This document shows, piece after piece, positions 1 to 8,950 of a DNA stretch of 57,221 nucleotides; position 1 is the stretch's first letter, and each line of letters begins with the position of its first letter. This stretch comes from Nitrincola sp. (GTDB lineage Bacteria > Pseudomonadota > Gammaproteobacteria > Pseudomonadales > Balneatricaceae). The notes below the pieces were generated by a model that worked only from the letters and a program-made list of their open reading frames with translations, ran no database searches and was not told the origin of the DNA. The DNA lies in assembly GCA_021208565.1 (NCBI GenBank), contig JAJOJN010000116.1, forward strand, positions 1 through 57,221. The letters run 5' to 3'. The translations under genes were made by a program, and so were the position numbers.

Positions 1-53
1 CTTATAATGTGCGCTCTGTTGATGAGGCAAATGCTTCATCTCTGCTTCAAGTT

Positions 54-140
54 GGCGGTGTGGTGAAAATTGGTAGACACGACGGATTCAAAATCCGTTG
101 CTGAATAAGCGTGGCGGTTCGAGTCCGCCCACCGCTACCA
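54..140 (+). tRNA. tRNA-Leu (anticodon CAA)
   Basis: A class II tRNA cloverleaf is visible. The acceptor stem GGCGGTG (54-60) pairs with CACCGCT with a G-U first pair, as in E. coli tRNA-Leu(UAA). The D-arm contains GGTAGACAC, the anticodon stem ACGGA/TCCGT encloses loop TTCAAAA giving anticodon CAA, and there is a long variable arm. The T-arm has GGTTCGAGTCC and the CCA end is encoded (138-140). It reads UUG codons. The 53 bases before it show no recognisable gene. Confidence 0.95.
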
Positions 141-327
141 TCTAAAACGTTAAGATCATATTTATTTCCTTGCATTCGACTACCCAATCTCTAGTTATCT
201 TTCTTTCTCAAAGCTAAGAGTTTGTTTTGCATAAAAACTCAGCAGAAATTACCCCTAAACAAAACCTAAACAACTGTTTAAAATAGTTATTTTATTTGAT
301 CCAAGTCATGATCCTTTCTAATTTTTA

Positions 328-358
328 TTGCACTGAAAAATGCTTATCTACACTATAC
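328..358 (+). promoter_or_regulatory. possible promoter of the gene at 387
   Basis: TTGCAC (328-333) could be a -35 box, followed about 18 bases later by ACTATA/CTATAC (352-358). The CTATAC core also resembles a sigma-S type -10 element. The match is weak and rests on position only. The remaining AT-rich gap 141-327 shows nothing I can name. Confidence 0.25.
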
Positions 359-386
359 GCTCAGTCGTTTAGTCAGTAGGAAGGGC

Positions 387-890
387 ATGAAGATGCGAGC
401 AGTTGTTGTCGGTATGGTGATGCTGTCACTGGCCTTAGTAAGCCAAATAGCAGCAGCAGTAGATATCCATGAATTACGAAATATCAATCAGCAAGTCAAT
501 TTGACCTACCAGCGCAGCAACCATCATGATAAAGAATATTCTCATTCAGCAGCCGCAAAATATAATTTGATACGACAGCGATTTCCTGATGCACGAATGC
601 TGATTATTCACGCAAAACATGTCACACCAAGCGGTTTTGAAATTGAGCCCCATACCGTTGTCGCTGTTGAAGCAAACAATAGTTTATGGATCTTAGATAA
701 CGAACTGCTTAACATTTATACTGCACAAGATCGAAAAGATCTAAAGCCAATCACTAGCATTGAACTGCGTAACGGCCAGGTATGGATTCACCAAAACGAC
801 TGTGACTGGTCAATTAAAAGCAGCCATCCGGCCGACTCCGCCACTGAAGCGAGACTGAAGTCGACCTTTTGGAGAAACTTGCCAGGCTAA
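387..890 (+). CDS. secreted small protein resembling a cysteine-less peptidase C93 (BTLCP) domain
   Basis: 167 residues. The ATG at 387 is preceded by AGGAAGGG. Residues 1-24 form a signal peptide ending at A-A-A before VDIHEL, so the product is probably periplasmic. The mature part has a short motif ending in A-A-A-K-Y, then H in PHTVVAV, then D in WILDNEL. This order recalls bacterial transglutaminase-like cysteine peptidases (C93/LapG type: C-E-D-F-A-x-A-K-Y, H, then L-D-N). The cysteine position aligns with Tyr (YSHSAAAKY), so peptidase activity is unlikely. The family link is my inference from motif order and is uncertain. A full-length paralog lies at 2559-3060 on the same strand, on the other side of the dadA-like gene. 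Conserved features between copies include HVTPSGFEIE, RKDLKPITSI and W-I-H-x-N-D. Confidence 0.6.
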   Translation: MKMRAVVVGMVMLSLALVSQIAAAVDIHELRNINQQVNLTYQRSNHHDKEYSHSAAAKYNLIRQRFPDARMLIIHAKHVTPSGFEIEPHTVVAVEANNSLWILDNELLNIYTAQDRKDLKPITSIELRNGQVWIHQNDCDWSIKSSHPADSATEARLKSTFWRNLPG

Positions 891-905
891 GGCGTAAACC
901 AAGTG

Positions 906-2147
906 TCAAGCGGGAACAAATTGTGCCGAGGTGCTAGCCTGATCGATCACATCCGCTAACATATCAGCCGTCACCGCACTTAACGTCCAACCCAAATGGC
1001 CATGACCGGTATTGTAGAATACGGTGGGTAATTTACCCTTACCCACTTTTGGCATCATATTAGGCATCATAGGACGAAGTCCTGCCCAAGGAACCACGCT
1101 TCGTGTGTTTACATCTGGGAAGCATTGATTCACCCAGTCCACCAAAGGCTTAATACGATCAGCCCTGATATCTTTGTTGTAGCCGTTAAACTCTGCAGTA
1201 CCCGCCACGCGGAAACGATCTTTTCCTAAGCGACTGGTCACTAATTTAGTCTCATCATCCAATAAACTCACCATAGGCGCAGCTGCTTGGCTTTGCTCAT
1301 CTAACAAATTGACCGTAATGGAATAACCCTTCACCGGATAGATATTGACTCTATCGCCAAGTGACGCCGCTAGTTTCCGACTGGCCACACCAGCGGATAC
1401 CACAACCGCATCGAATTGATGGCTAATCGAGCCTTCTACTGACTTAACAATTACCCTAGCTTCACGATCATCAGCCTTAACTTCCAACACTTCTTGCTCA
1501 TACAGACAGTTAACACCCAAACGCTCACAGGCTCTGGCTAAACCTTGGGTGTATTTATGGATATCACCGGTAGTATCACTGGGTGTTAAAAAGCCACCGT
1601 AGTAACTCCCTTTTAGCGTAGGCTCGATTCGCTGAATGTCACTTGGAGAAAGCGTTTCGCGCACCAAACCACCTTTAGCAAGCAATTGGGAGACTTTTTG
1701 AGCGTGTTCAAAACCAGCTTTATCACGATAAATATGCAGTATTCCCTTCTCGACATGATCGAAATCGATATTTTCTTCTTTAGCCCAGCCAAACAATAAC
1801 TCACGCGCTGCAATCGCCATACGTGCCGTCTCGGTCGTATTGTTTTCATACTGAGGTATAGAAGCGATAAATTCAGCAAACCAACTGAACTTATGCCAAG
1901 ATGGCTTGGGATTTACGAGCAGTGGTGCATCGTTTTTTAGCATCCACTTTAACCCTTTGAGAATAGTCGACCAGCAGGTCCAAACCTCTGCATTAGAGGC
2001 CGATAGCTGACCACCATTGGCAAAAGAGGTTTCCATCGCTGCATAGCGCTGCTTTTCAAAAAGGGTAACTTGATAACCACGCTTAGCAAGGGCATAAGCG
2101 GAAGTGACGCCGGTGATTCCACCGCCGATAACTGCAATAGACTGCAT
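906..2147 (-). CDS. dadA: D-amino acid dehydrogenase / glycine-oxidase-like FAD protein (DadA family)
   Basis: 413 residues, the normal DadA length. The N-terminus has the FAD dinucleotide-binding motif IGGGITGVTSAYALAKRG with the acidic residue in TLFEK, followed by the family signature ETSFANGGQLSAS. The C-terminal WAGLRPMMP and GHGHLGWTLS segments are typical of the DAO superfamily. It oxidatively deaminates small D-amino acids (or glycine) to keto acids, passing electrons to the membrane chain or oxygen. ATG at 2147 has CGGAG eight bases upstream. A tandem glycine riboswitch lies just 5' of it, so glycine probably controls expression. That suggests glycine or a glycine-linked amine may be the physiological substrate, which is inference. 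It stands alone on the minus strand between two plus-strand paralogs. Confidence 0.88.
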   Translation of the reverse strand: MQSIAVIGGGITGVTSAYALAKRGYQVTLFEKQRYAAMETSFANGGQLSASNAEVWTCWSTILKGLKWMLKNDAPLLVNPKPSWHKFSWFAEFIASIPQYENNTTETARMAIAARELLFGWAKEENIDFDHVEKGILHIYRDKAGFEHAQKVSQLLAKGGLVRETLSPSDIQRIEPTLKGSYYGGFLTPSDTTGDIHKYTQGLARACERLGVNCLYEQEVLEVKADDREARVIVKSVEGSISHQFDAVVVSAGVASRKLAASLGDRVNIYPVKGYSITVNLLDEQSQAAAPMVSLLDDETKLVTSRLGKDRFRVAGTAEFNGYNKDIRADRIKPLVDWVNQCFPDVNTRSVVPWAGLRPMMPNMMPKVGKGKLPTVFYNTGHGHLGWTLSAVTADMLADVIDQASTSAQFVPA

Positions 2148-2205
2148 CAGACAACTCCGAATTCAACATTAGGTTAGACGTTATTCATCTGAAAAACGCC
2201 ACCCC

Positions 2206-2387
2206 CTCCGTTGCTGTACCTGAGAGATTCACACTGAAAACAGTGCTTGCTCCTTCGGTGTGCCAGTAAAGGCATCTCTTCGGAGTTCATTAACTATCAA
2301 CCGGTCCTTTTGCCTGAGAGTTTCCGGGGCGGTTGCTCCTTCGGCGTCACTGCACTTATCGAAATAAGCCAGCAATCTCTCCCGATT
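2206..2387 (-). promoter_or_regulatory. tandem glycine riboswitch upstream of dadA
   Basis: Read on the minus strand, two consecutive glycine aptamers are visible. Aptamer I (2299-2387) has P1 arms AATCGG/CCGGTT and conserved segments GGGAGAG, CGCCGAAGGAGCAA and CTCTCAGGCAAAAGGACC. Aptamer II (2206-2285) has P1 arms CTCCG/CGGAG and segments GAAGAGA, CACCGAAGGAGCAA and CTCTCAGGTAC. A 13-base linker joins them. The downstream 58 bases before the dadA start would form the expression platform. A GGAGGGGG stretch directly after P1 of aptamer II could take part in it. Glycine riboswitches usually control gcv genes or Na+/alanine symporters. Confidence 0.93.
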
Positions 2388-2558
2388 AATGTATAGAAAG
2401 TAATTGAATCACTATATCACAAGATTAGTAAAACAAACCACGACCTTAGTATGTAGTCTTTATTATCTTTATCTGAATTAGAAAAATACGTATTGACAGT
2501 TTCAAACAACAAAGGCAGAGTTGCGTTTTCCAAATCTTCACACCTATAAGGAATTAAA

Positions 2559-3060
2559 GTGTTTAGAAGTACTGTACTATTCTTCTTAGCGTTTTTTTTC
2601 ACCAATACGGTTCATTCGTCCAGCCCAAACGCCAATCAACTAAAGCATATAAATCAACAAGTAAATTTAAAATACCAAAACCGGCTCAATCTGAATCAAA
2701 GATATAGCCACTCAGCCATTGCCAAATACCACCTTGTCCAACAGCAATTTCCAGAAGCAAGATTGATGATTACCCAAGTTCAGCATGTTACTCCATCGGG
2801 GTTTGAAATTGAGGCACATGCTGGTACTCACGGTAATAACCAGCGATAACATTTGGGTGATGGATTATGAACTATTAAATGTCTACACGAATTCAAGACC
2901 GAAAAGATTTAAAACCAATCACCAGCATAGAAAAATCTGACCCGACAGATTTGGATTCATAAAAATGACTGATGATTGGAGTATTGTGACCAGCGAACTA
3001 GCTGATGAACATACCTCAACAAGACTTAACGATTTGTTTAATTCAGTTAGGTCTCAATAA
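2559..3060 (+). pseudogene. frameshifted paralog of the 387-890 secreted protein
   Basis: GTG start at 2559 behind AAGGAA (2548-2553), with a signal peptide (residues 1-20, ending near H-S-S). The first 90 residues align without gaps to the copy at 387, sharing INQQVNL, YSHSA-AKY and HVTPSGFEIE. After residue 88, four single-base insertions (near 2822, 2890, 2945 and 2973) break the frame. When they are removed, the conserved segments NIWVMDYELLNVYT, RKDLKPITSI, IWIHKND and DWSI appear in order and the gene ends at 3060 with the same 167-codon length as copy 1. The cysteine position is again Tyr. A TTGACA at 2493-2498 may be its -35. Whether this is real decay or sequence error is unclear; the indels are denser here than elsewhere and not in homopolymers. 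Confidence 0.65.
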
Positions 3061-3099
3061 GGATCAACTACGAATAGATGCTCGTCAATCAGTGATCGC

Positions 3100-4469
3100 C
3101 TAACCGACCCAGATCTGCTGAGCATTCACAAATTCATGAATCCCCTGCGGACCTAACTCTCGCCCTAATCCAGAGCACTTGATTCCACCGCTTGGCAGGC
3201 GCGGATCGGTTTTAACAATGCCGTTAATAGCGACTTGACCCACTTCGAGACGACGAGCCAATTGCTCTCCACGTGACTTCTCTGTCCATAAACCCGCCGC
3301 CAAACCATAACGACTGTCGTTAGCTATAGCGATAGCGTGGTCAGCATCTTTGGCTTTCATGACTACCGCCACAGGCCCAAAGGTTTCTTCAACTGCGGCC
3401 GTCATACCCGGTTTAACATCAACGAGCAAGGTCACCGGATAGAAGAAACCGTCGCCTTCTGGAATGTCACCGCCTAGCAAGCAACGCGCACCGGCAGCTT
3501 TAGTTTCTTCTACTTGACGATGCAGGTTTTGACGAAGATCATCGCGCGCCATCGGACCGACATCAGTGGTTTCTTCAGCCGGATTACCCATTTTCAATGC
3601 AGCCAAACGAGTTTTGAGTAGATCAACCATCTGATCATAAACCGCATCTTCAACAATGATTCGCTTCGCCGCGATACAGGATTGACCGGCATTAATGATG
3701 CGTGACAGTGTAATGATATCAGCGGCTTTTTCCACGATCCGCATCTGCCAAGACAATACAGGGATCTGAACCCCCCAACTCCAACACAATGGGTTTAATC
3801 TCTGAACCCGCGATGGCTGCCACCGCACTCCCAGCGCGCTCAGAACCCGTTAATGAAACAGCCTGCACACGAGGATCACGAATCACCGCTTCAATGGCAG
3901 CGTTATCCATTGGCACATTTTGCATTAAGCCGGTTGGCGCACCTACTTGAACAAACAAATCTGCAATGGCCTGAGCACTGGCAGGCACATGCAGATCATG
4001 CTTCATTAAACAGGTGTTGCCTGCCATGATCGCAGGGCGCAGAAGCGAAATGCTAACCAGAAAGGTGCATTCCACGGCAAGATCCCCAGCACCGTACCTA
4101 AGGGCAGGTACTGAACATAGCTATGAGAGGCATCTGATTCTAGCGTCATCGGCGTTAAATACGCCTCAGCCTGCTCTGCATAATGCTCGGCACACCAAGC
4201 ACCTTGAGCACTTCAGCACGCGCTTCCTTGATCGGTTTACCCATTTCAATTGTCATTAAAGGGGCAAGGGTTTCGACCTCTTCACGCATTTTTGCAGCGA
4301 CCGCTTTGAGCACCTGAGCACGCTCAGCATAGCTGGTTAGCTTCCAGTTCTTGTAGGCTTCGCGCGCACGAACCAGTGCCGCTTCACGTGCGCTAGCATC
4401 AAGAATAGGAGAGTTCTGGATCTTTTCGCCATTAGCTGGATTAATCACTGCAACCGACATTTCCGTCAT
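3100..4469 (-). CDS. NAD(P)-dependent semialdehyde dehydrogenase (Sad/DoeC-like), frameshifted
   Basis: About 456 residues once three single-base indels (near 4205, 4045 and 3735) are restored. The family is aldehyde dehydrogenase, closest in my reading to the short succinate-semialdehyde dehydrogenase Sad/YneI: opening V-I-N-P-A-N-G-E, PLGTVLGILPWN, catalytic Glu in LELGGSDP, catalytic Cys in NAGQSCIAAKR, EETFGPVAVV and a C-terminal SGLGRELG. The start at 4469 overlaps the stop of the upstream transaminase gene by four bases, so the two are translationally coupled. In ectoine breakdown the transaminase product aspartate semialdehyde is oxidised to aspartate by DoeC. That role fits the context, but oxidation of succinate semialdehyde is an alternative. 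The indels look like sequence errors, not decay. Confidence 0.78.
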
Positions 4470-5740
4470 AGCGCCTCCTGTGCGGCTTTCACAGCCTGTG
4501 CAAAAATTTCCAACCCTTGAGTTAAGTCTTCATCTGGGATTGTCAGCGGTGGAATCATTTTTATAACTTGACCACCGGTGCCACAGCCACCTAACAACAA
4601 CCCACGATTAAAGCACTCAGAAACAATCGCTTTAGATAATGCACTGTCACCCATATCGATACCTTGCATCATGCCTTTACCACGTACTTGCCAAGCTCCG
4701 TTGCTGGCATCAGCAAGCGTGTTGAGGGCAGTAGCCATCTGTTCGCCTTTACGCTTAACCTCTGTCATCAAGCTGTCATCTTGGAAGTACTCCATCGCCA
4801 CTTTACCGGCGACAAATGAGAAGCCTTGACCACGGAAAGTACCGGTATGCTCACCCGGAGACCAATGCTTATCATGTTCTGGTTTCACCAAGTTCATCGC
4901 TAAAGGCGTACCGAAACCACCGATACCTTTTGCAAGCGTAACAATATCAGGGTCGAGACCCATACCATCAAAACTGAAGTAGCTGCCGGTACGGCCACAA
5001 CCTGCTTGGATATCATCCAAAATAAACAGCGCACCCAGATCTTTAGCTAATTGCTGTACAGCCAACAACCATTCTTGACTGGCCACATGCACTCCACCTT
5101 CTGCCTGAATCGGCTCGACAACGAATGCAGCCGGTAGCTCCAAACCACTGGAGCTATCTTCAAACTGCGCTCTAAGCTGATCCACTGTTGAGGTTCCACA
5201 ACCCAGCTTGCAGCCACGGCATGGCTTATTACAGCCGAACGGCATACGAACCACATGATCCAAAGGAACACCGGCGGCATTTCGGAAATAACTGTTAGCG
5301 GTCAAGGCCAACGAACCCAATGTCATACCGTGGAAACCATGCGTGCAAGCGACAACCGTTTTACGTCCCGTCACACGTCGAGCCAACTTCAATGCAGCTT
5401 CTACCGCATTAGTGCCGGTTGGCCCCATAAATTGCATTTTATGATTCCATCCTCGTGGAACAATGATGGTATCGGCAAAGGCTTGAATAAAGTCTCGCTT
5501 AACCGTAGTACTGGTATCAAGACTGTGCGCAACACCATCAGCTTCGATAAATTCAATCAAAGCCTTTTTCATTTTGGGATTGTTGTGGCCGAAGTTAAGC
5601 ACACCTGCTCCGGCAAAGAAGTCAATATATGACTTACCCGCCTCATCCACTTGGCGTGCATTCGAGGCAGACTTAAACACCGTTGGATAGATACGGCAGT
5701 AGCCGCGGATTTCTGATTCCCACTTTTCGAAAACCTGCAT
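4466..5740 (-). CDS. doeD: diaminobutyrate-type class III aminotransferase (DoeD/EctB-like)
   Basis: 424 residues, intact, with AAGGAGG seven bases before the ATG. It is a fold-type I PLP enzyme very like EctB/DoeD. It has WESEIRGYCRIYPTVF at the N-terminus, DFFAGAGVLNFGHNNP, GPTGTNAVEAALKLAR, HGFHG, D-D-I-Q-A-G-C-G-R-T-G (242-252), the PLP lysine K271 in TLAKGIGGFG, and GTFRGQGFSFV. It should interconvert 2,4-diaminobutyrate plus 2-oxoglutarate with aspartate semialdehyde plus glutamate. No ectA or ectC is adjacent, and a deacetylase and a semialdehyde dehydrogenase are, so the catabolic (DoeD) direction is favoured. Oddity: residues 170-181 carry four cysteines spaced C-x3-C-x2-C-x3-C, where EctB, as I recall it, has none. 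Confidence 0.87.
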   Translation of the reverse strand: MQVFEKWESEIRGYCRIYPTVFKSASNARQVDEAGKSYIDFFAGAGVLNFGHNNPKMKKALIEFIEADGVAHSLDTSTTVKRDFIQAFADTIIVPRGWNHKMQFMGPTGTNAVEAALKLARRVTGRKTVVACTHGFHGMTLGSLALTANSYFRNAAGVPLDHVVRMPFGCNKPCRGCKLGCGTSTVDQLRAQFEDSSSGLELPAAFVVEPIQAEGGVHVASQEWLLAVQQLAKDLGALFILDDIQAGCGRTGSYFSFDGMGLDPDIVTLAKGIGGFGTPLAMNLVKPEHDKHWSPGEHTGTFRGQGFSFVAGKVAMEYFQDDSLMTEVKRKGEQMATALNTLADASNGAWQVRGKGMMQGIDMGDSALSKAIVSECFNRGLLLGGCGTGGQVIKMIPPLTIPDEDLTQGLEIFAQAVKAAQEAL

Positions 5741-5815
5741 GGAAATCCTCCTTCATATGACTGGGGTTAAACCCGTTTGTGATACTGCTGAGGCATCTAT
5801 GATTATTTTTCTCAA

Positions 5816-5837
5816 CAGTGATTAGAGTGAATCACTG
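5816..5837. repeat. inverted repeat between doeB2-like and doeD-like genes
   Basis: CAGTGAT (5816-5822) and ATCACTG (5831-5837) form a 7-bp stem with an 8-base loop, about 75 bases upstream of the doeD-like start. It could be an operator or an attenuating hairpin. There is no U-run, so it is not a convincing terminator. Confidence 0.3.
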
Positions 5838-5884
5838 GGATTTCAGCGATTCGGCGTTACAGCAGAAGAAAACCTACTCTGCAT

Positions 5885-7085
5885 TCATGATGTGGGCTCC
5901 GGAACGGGAGCACCAACAAGTCGGGCGTAGACTCTTGCCACACGATTAATTAAGGCGTCATTGAAATCATATTGCGCATTGTGACAAGGTCTTGCATGCT
6001 GAAGCTGACCATCATCACTGCCGATCAGCGCAAAAGCGCCCGGAATCTCTTTCAGGTAATAGCTGAAATCTTCCGAAGCCATAATCGGCAAGGGAGTCGT
6101 TTGACTAATGACGTCAGATCCAAACTCTTCTGCCAAAGCGTCACGGTAGCGCTCAGCTTGTTTGGCATGATTGATCGTCGCGTCATAGCGGGGAAATATC
6201 TCTACATGGCATTGGGTACCATAGGCACGCGCTGTCGATCCTGCCACTTCCTCGATCAGCTCATTTAAACGCTGTCGATTAGCCGGTTGAGCTATCCGGA
6301 ACCCACCTTCAATAATCACCTGATCAGGGATGACTGTGGGCGAGCTTCTGCCATCAATCGATGTCACACTCAGCACCGTAGAGTCTTGTGGTGCCAAGCG
6401 ACGACTAACCACTTGCTGTAAAGCAACCACAATTGCTGATGCTGCTAAAATGGGATCATGACAGACTTCGGGGTTGACTAGAGTGTCCACCCTGTCCGGT
6501 GACTGTCAGCTTAAAGGTTCCATTACCGGCCATCACAGGGCCTTCTGGACAGACCGCTTTACCGTAGGGAATTGCTGGCCAATTATGCCAACCGAAAATC
6601 ATATCGATGCCTTTTAATGCACCCTCCTCTATCATGCGCAGTGCACCATGCCCACCCTCTTCGGCGGGCTGGAATAACAAGGTGACAGGCCCAGGTAGCA
6701 TCTCTTCGTGGGCTTTTAACCAGTAAGCCGCCATCATCAGAGTAGCTGTATGCCCGTCATGACCACAGGCATGCATGCACCCCGGATGTTGAGAGCTCCA
6801 AGGCATACCACTTTTTTCAGTGATTGGCAGCGCGTCAATATCACCGCGCAAAGCAATATGAGGCCCCGGCTTGCTTGTGGCGAGACGAGCTAGAGTTCCA
6901 TGTTTTGCACAGACTTCCCAAGGGATATTCAGCGATGAAAGTTCGACACGAATCCGTTCAGCCGTGAGCTCTTCTTGCCAAGTCAGCTCTGGCTGTTTGT
7001 GTAACTCACGTCTTAGGTGAATCGCTCGATGAATGTACTGATCCCAAAGTCTGGTCAAATCTCCCCCCTCACACATGCTCGACAT
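5885..7085 (-). CDS. doeB2: M20 family amidohydrolase, probable N-acetyl-diaminobutyrate deacetylase (DoeB2-like), frameshifted
   Basis: About 400 residues after removing one extra base in the G4 run at 6470-6473, which restores GGHSSQP reading into EVCHDP. M20 metallo-amidohydrolase motifs are present: RRELHKQPELTWQE, ALRGDIDALPITE, the first metal site PGCMHACGHDGH, catalytic/metal EEGG in FQPAEEGGHG, FGWHNWP, and MASEDFSYYL near the C-terminus. These enzymes remove acyl groups from amino acids. Lying upstream of doeD- and doeC-like genes on the same strand, it most likely deacetylates N-acetyl-2,4-diaminobutyrate from ectoine, but hippurate or N-acetyl amino acid hydrolysis cannot be excluded. 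The start is uncertain: ATG 7085 and 7076 both lack a clear ribosome-binding site. No doeA (ectoine hydrolase) is in the window. Confidence 0.75.
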
Positions 7086-7223
7086 GCGCTAGAACGTGCA
7101 CCTTACAAAATCAATATACGAAATATTTATTCTTGATAGTAATGTAGCACATGTTTTCGGGGTTACAAATACAATTTATCCTGACAGGAAATATCGTTTC
7201 TTAGGTTTTATTTCAAACCACTC

Positions 7224-8932
7224 TTAAAGAAAACGAACGCCGACTTTCAAAACTCGGTCGCCTTCTACTTCCTTAACCACCCAATGAATACCGTGCCAAC
7301 TCACGTCATCACCGACAACCGGGTGGCCACCCACTCGAGCTGCCACAAATTCACCAATGGTCAAGGCGCTTTCCGCTTGAGTGACAGACAAACCATAGGC
7401 CTGAGCAATATCAGATAGCAGAGCCGAACCATCCACCACAAAAGGACCAAAGAATTCTTGTTTCTTTTTGAGTTTTGACTCGCCACTGAAGAGCTTATTG
7501 AGTTGATCAACATCTTCCGTGCGTCCAATCACGCAGACGACATCCTCCATTTTTAACTCGGTATCACCCTTCGGATGCACCATCAACCCTTCTCTAAACA
7601 GCGCAGAGATCAACACTCCAGAAGGTAGCGTCAAGAGCCGAATAGCTGCCCCATCTAACTGTTTATTATCAATTTTATAGATAAAAATCTCATAATCATT
7701 TTCGGGCAATATACCCAGCATATCGCGGTGATTGGGCTCAACACCCTTAGGCACTTCAACTTTTAGCCAACGCGCCATCAAGGGTAAAGTTCCTCCCTGA
7801 ACCAGTAAGGACATCAAGACCACCGCAAAAGCTACATTGAAGTACAACTCTGCATTTTCAACGCCACCTATGACGGGGAAGATGGCCAACACGATCGGCA
7901 CTGCTCCTCGTAAGCCTACCCAGCTGATAAACCCTATTTCATGCCAACGAAACTTAAAGAAAGGTTTTATCGAAATCAACACAGCGAGAGGACGAGCGAT
8001 AAAGATGAGTCCCAAACCAATTAATATAGCGGGTAAGGTAAACTCTAATAGATTAGACGGTGTCACCAAGAGACCTAACACCAAGAATAGCCCTATCTGG
8101 CTTAACCATGCCAAACCATCATTCACGGGCAAAATCATTTTTAGGTGTTTACCGGGTCGATTACCGACCATTAACCCTGTCAGATAGATGGCGAGGAATC
8201 CACTGCCCCCCCACAACACTGGTGATACCAAATACGCAAAATCCAAGGGCAATCAGTAACAAGGCATGTAGGCCAGGTGCTAAATCAACCCAAACGATCA
8301 AACGCGCGATCAGCCAGCCCGCACCCACACCAATCAACAAGCCAAAACCGAACTGCTGAATCAAAAACAGTAGTGACTCAAGTGGCCCACCGATACCTCC
8401 CATCAATAATTCGATTAACATGATGGTTAAGAAAATCGCCATGGGATCGTTGGTTCCCGACTCGATTTCTAGCGTTGCACCGACACGCTCATTTAAATTG
8501 ACGCCCTTGCCGCTGAGCATTGCAAAAAACTGCGGCCGCATCCGTAGAACCCACTATGGCACCGACCAGTAACCCTTCCACTAAAGAAAGATCGAACAGC
8601 CACATGGCCATAACGCCTGTGATACCGCTGGTCACAACAACACCTAAGGTAGCGAGAGAGAGTGCTGGCTTAAAACCAGCCCTAAATGTTGAAATACGCG
8701 TTCTCAGACCACCATCTAACAGGATTAACGCCAATGCTAAGTGGCCAATCATGAAGGCCAGGGTGTAGTCATCAAACTTGATACCTAAAATGCCTTGCTC
8801 CCCTGCCAGCATACCCAACCCTAGGAAGAGCACTAACAAAGGCAAACCGAACACAGTAGAAATTCGACTTGCTAAAATACTTAAGGCAAGCAATAACCCA
8901 GTGACTAGAAATATGAACTCAATTGTACTCAT
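7224..8932 (-). CDS. potassium/proton antiporter of the NhaP2/CvrA type (CPA1), frameshifted
   Basis: About 569 residues after removing one base from the A6 run at 8524-8529 and one from the C7 run at 8206-8212. The first two thirds are a CPA1 Na+/H+ exchanger domain with roughly 12 membrane segments and the motifs [35 protein letters not shown] and [10 protein letters not shown]. The C-terminus carries an RCK_C (TrkA_C) domain (DYEIFIYKI to DVVCVIGR) and a CorC/HlyC-type transporter-associated domain ending in [11 protein letters not shown]. This order is that of E. coli CvrA and Vibrio NhaP2, which export K+/Na+ in exchange for protons at the inner membrane. The next gene upstream is another cation/H+ antiporter. 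Confidence 0.86.
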
Positions 8933-8950
8933 CTATACAAAATCACCACT

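Noticed and set aside
2417-2605. Minus-strand frame of 62 residues opposite the start of the second paralog.
   Set aside because: Overlaps the N-terminus and leader of the plus-strand paralog, has no ribosome-binding site and no recognisable protein pattern.
4466-5740. The transaminase as EctB of ectoine synthesis.
   Set aside because: No ectA or ectC nearby; a deacetylase-like and a semialdehyde dehydrogenase gene on the same strand favour breakdown.
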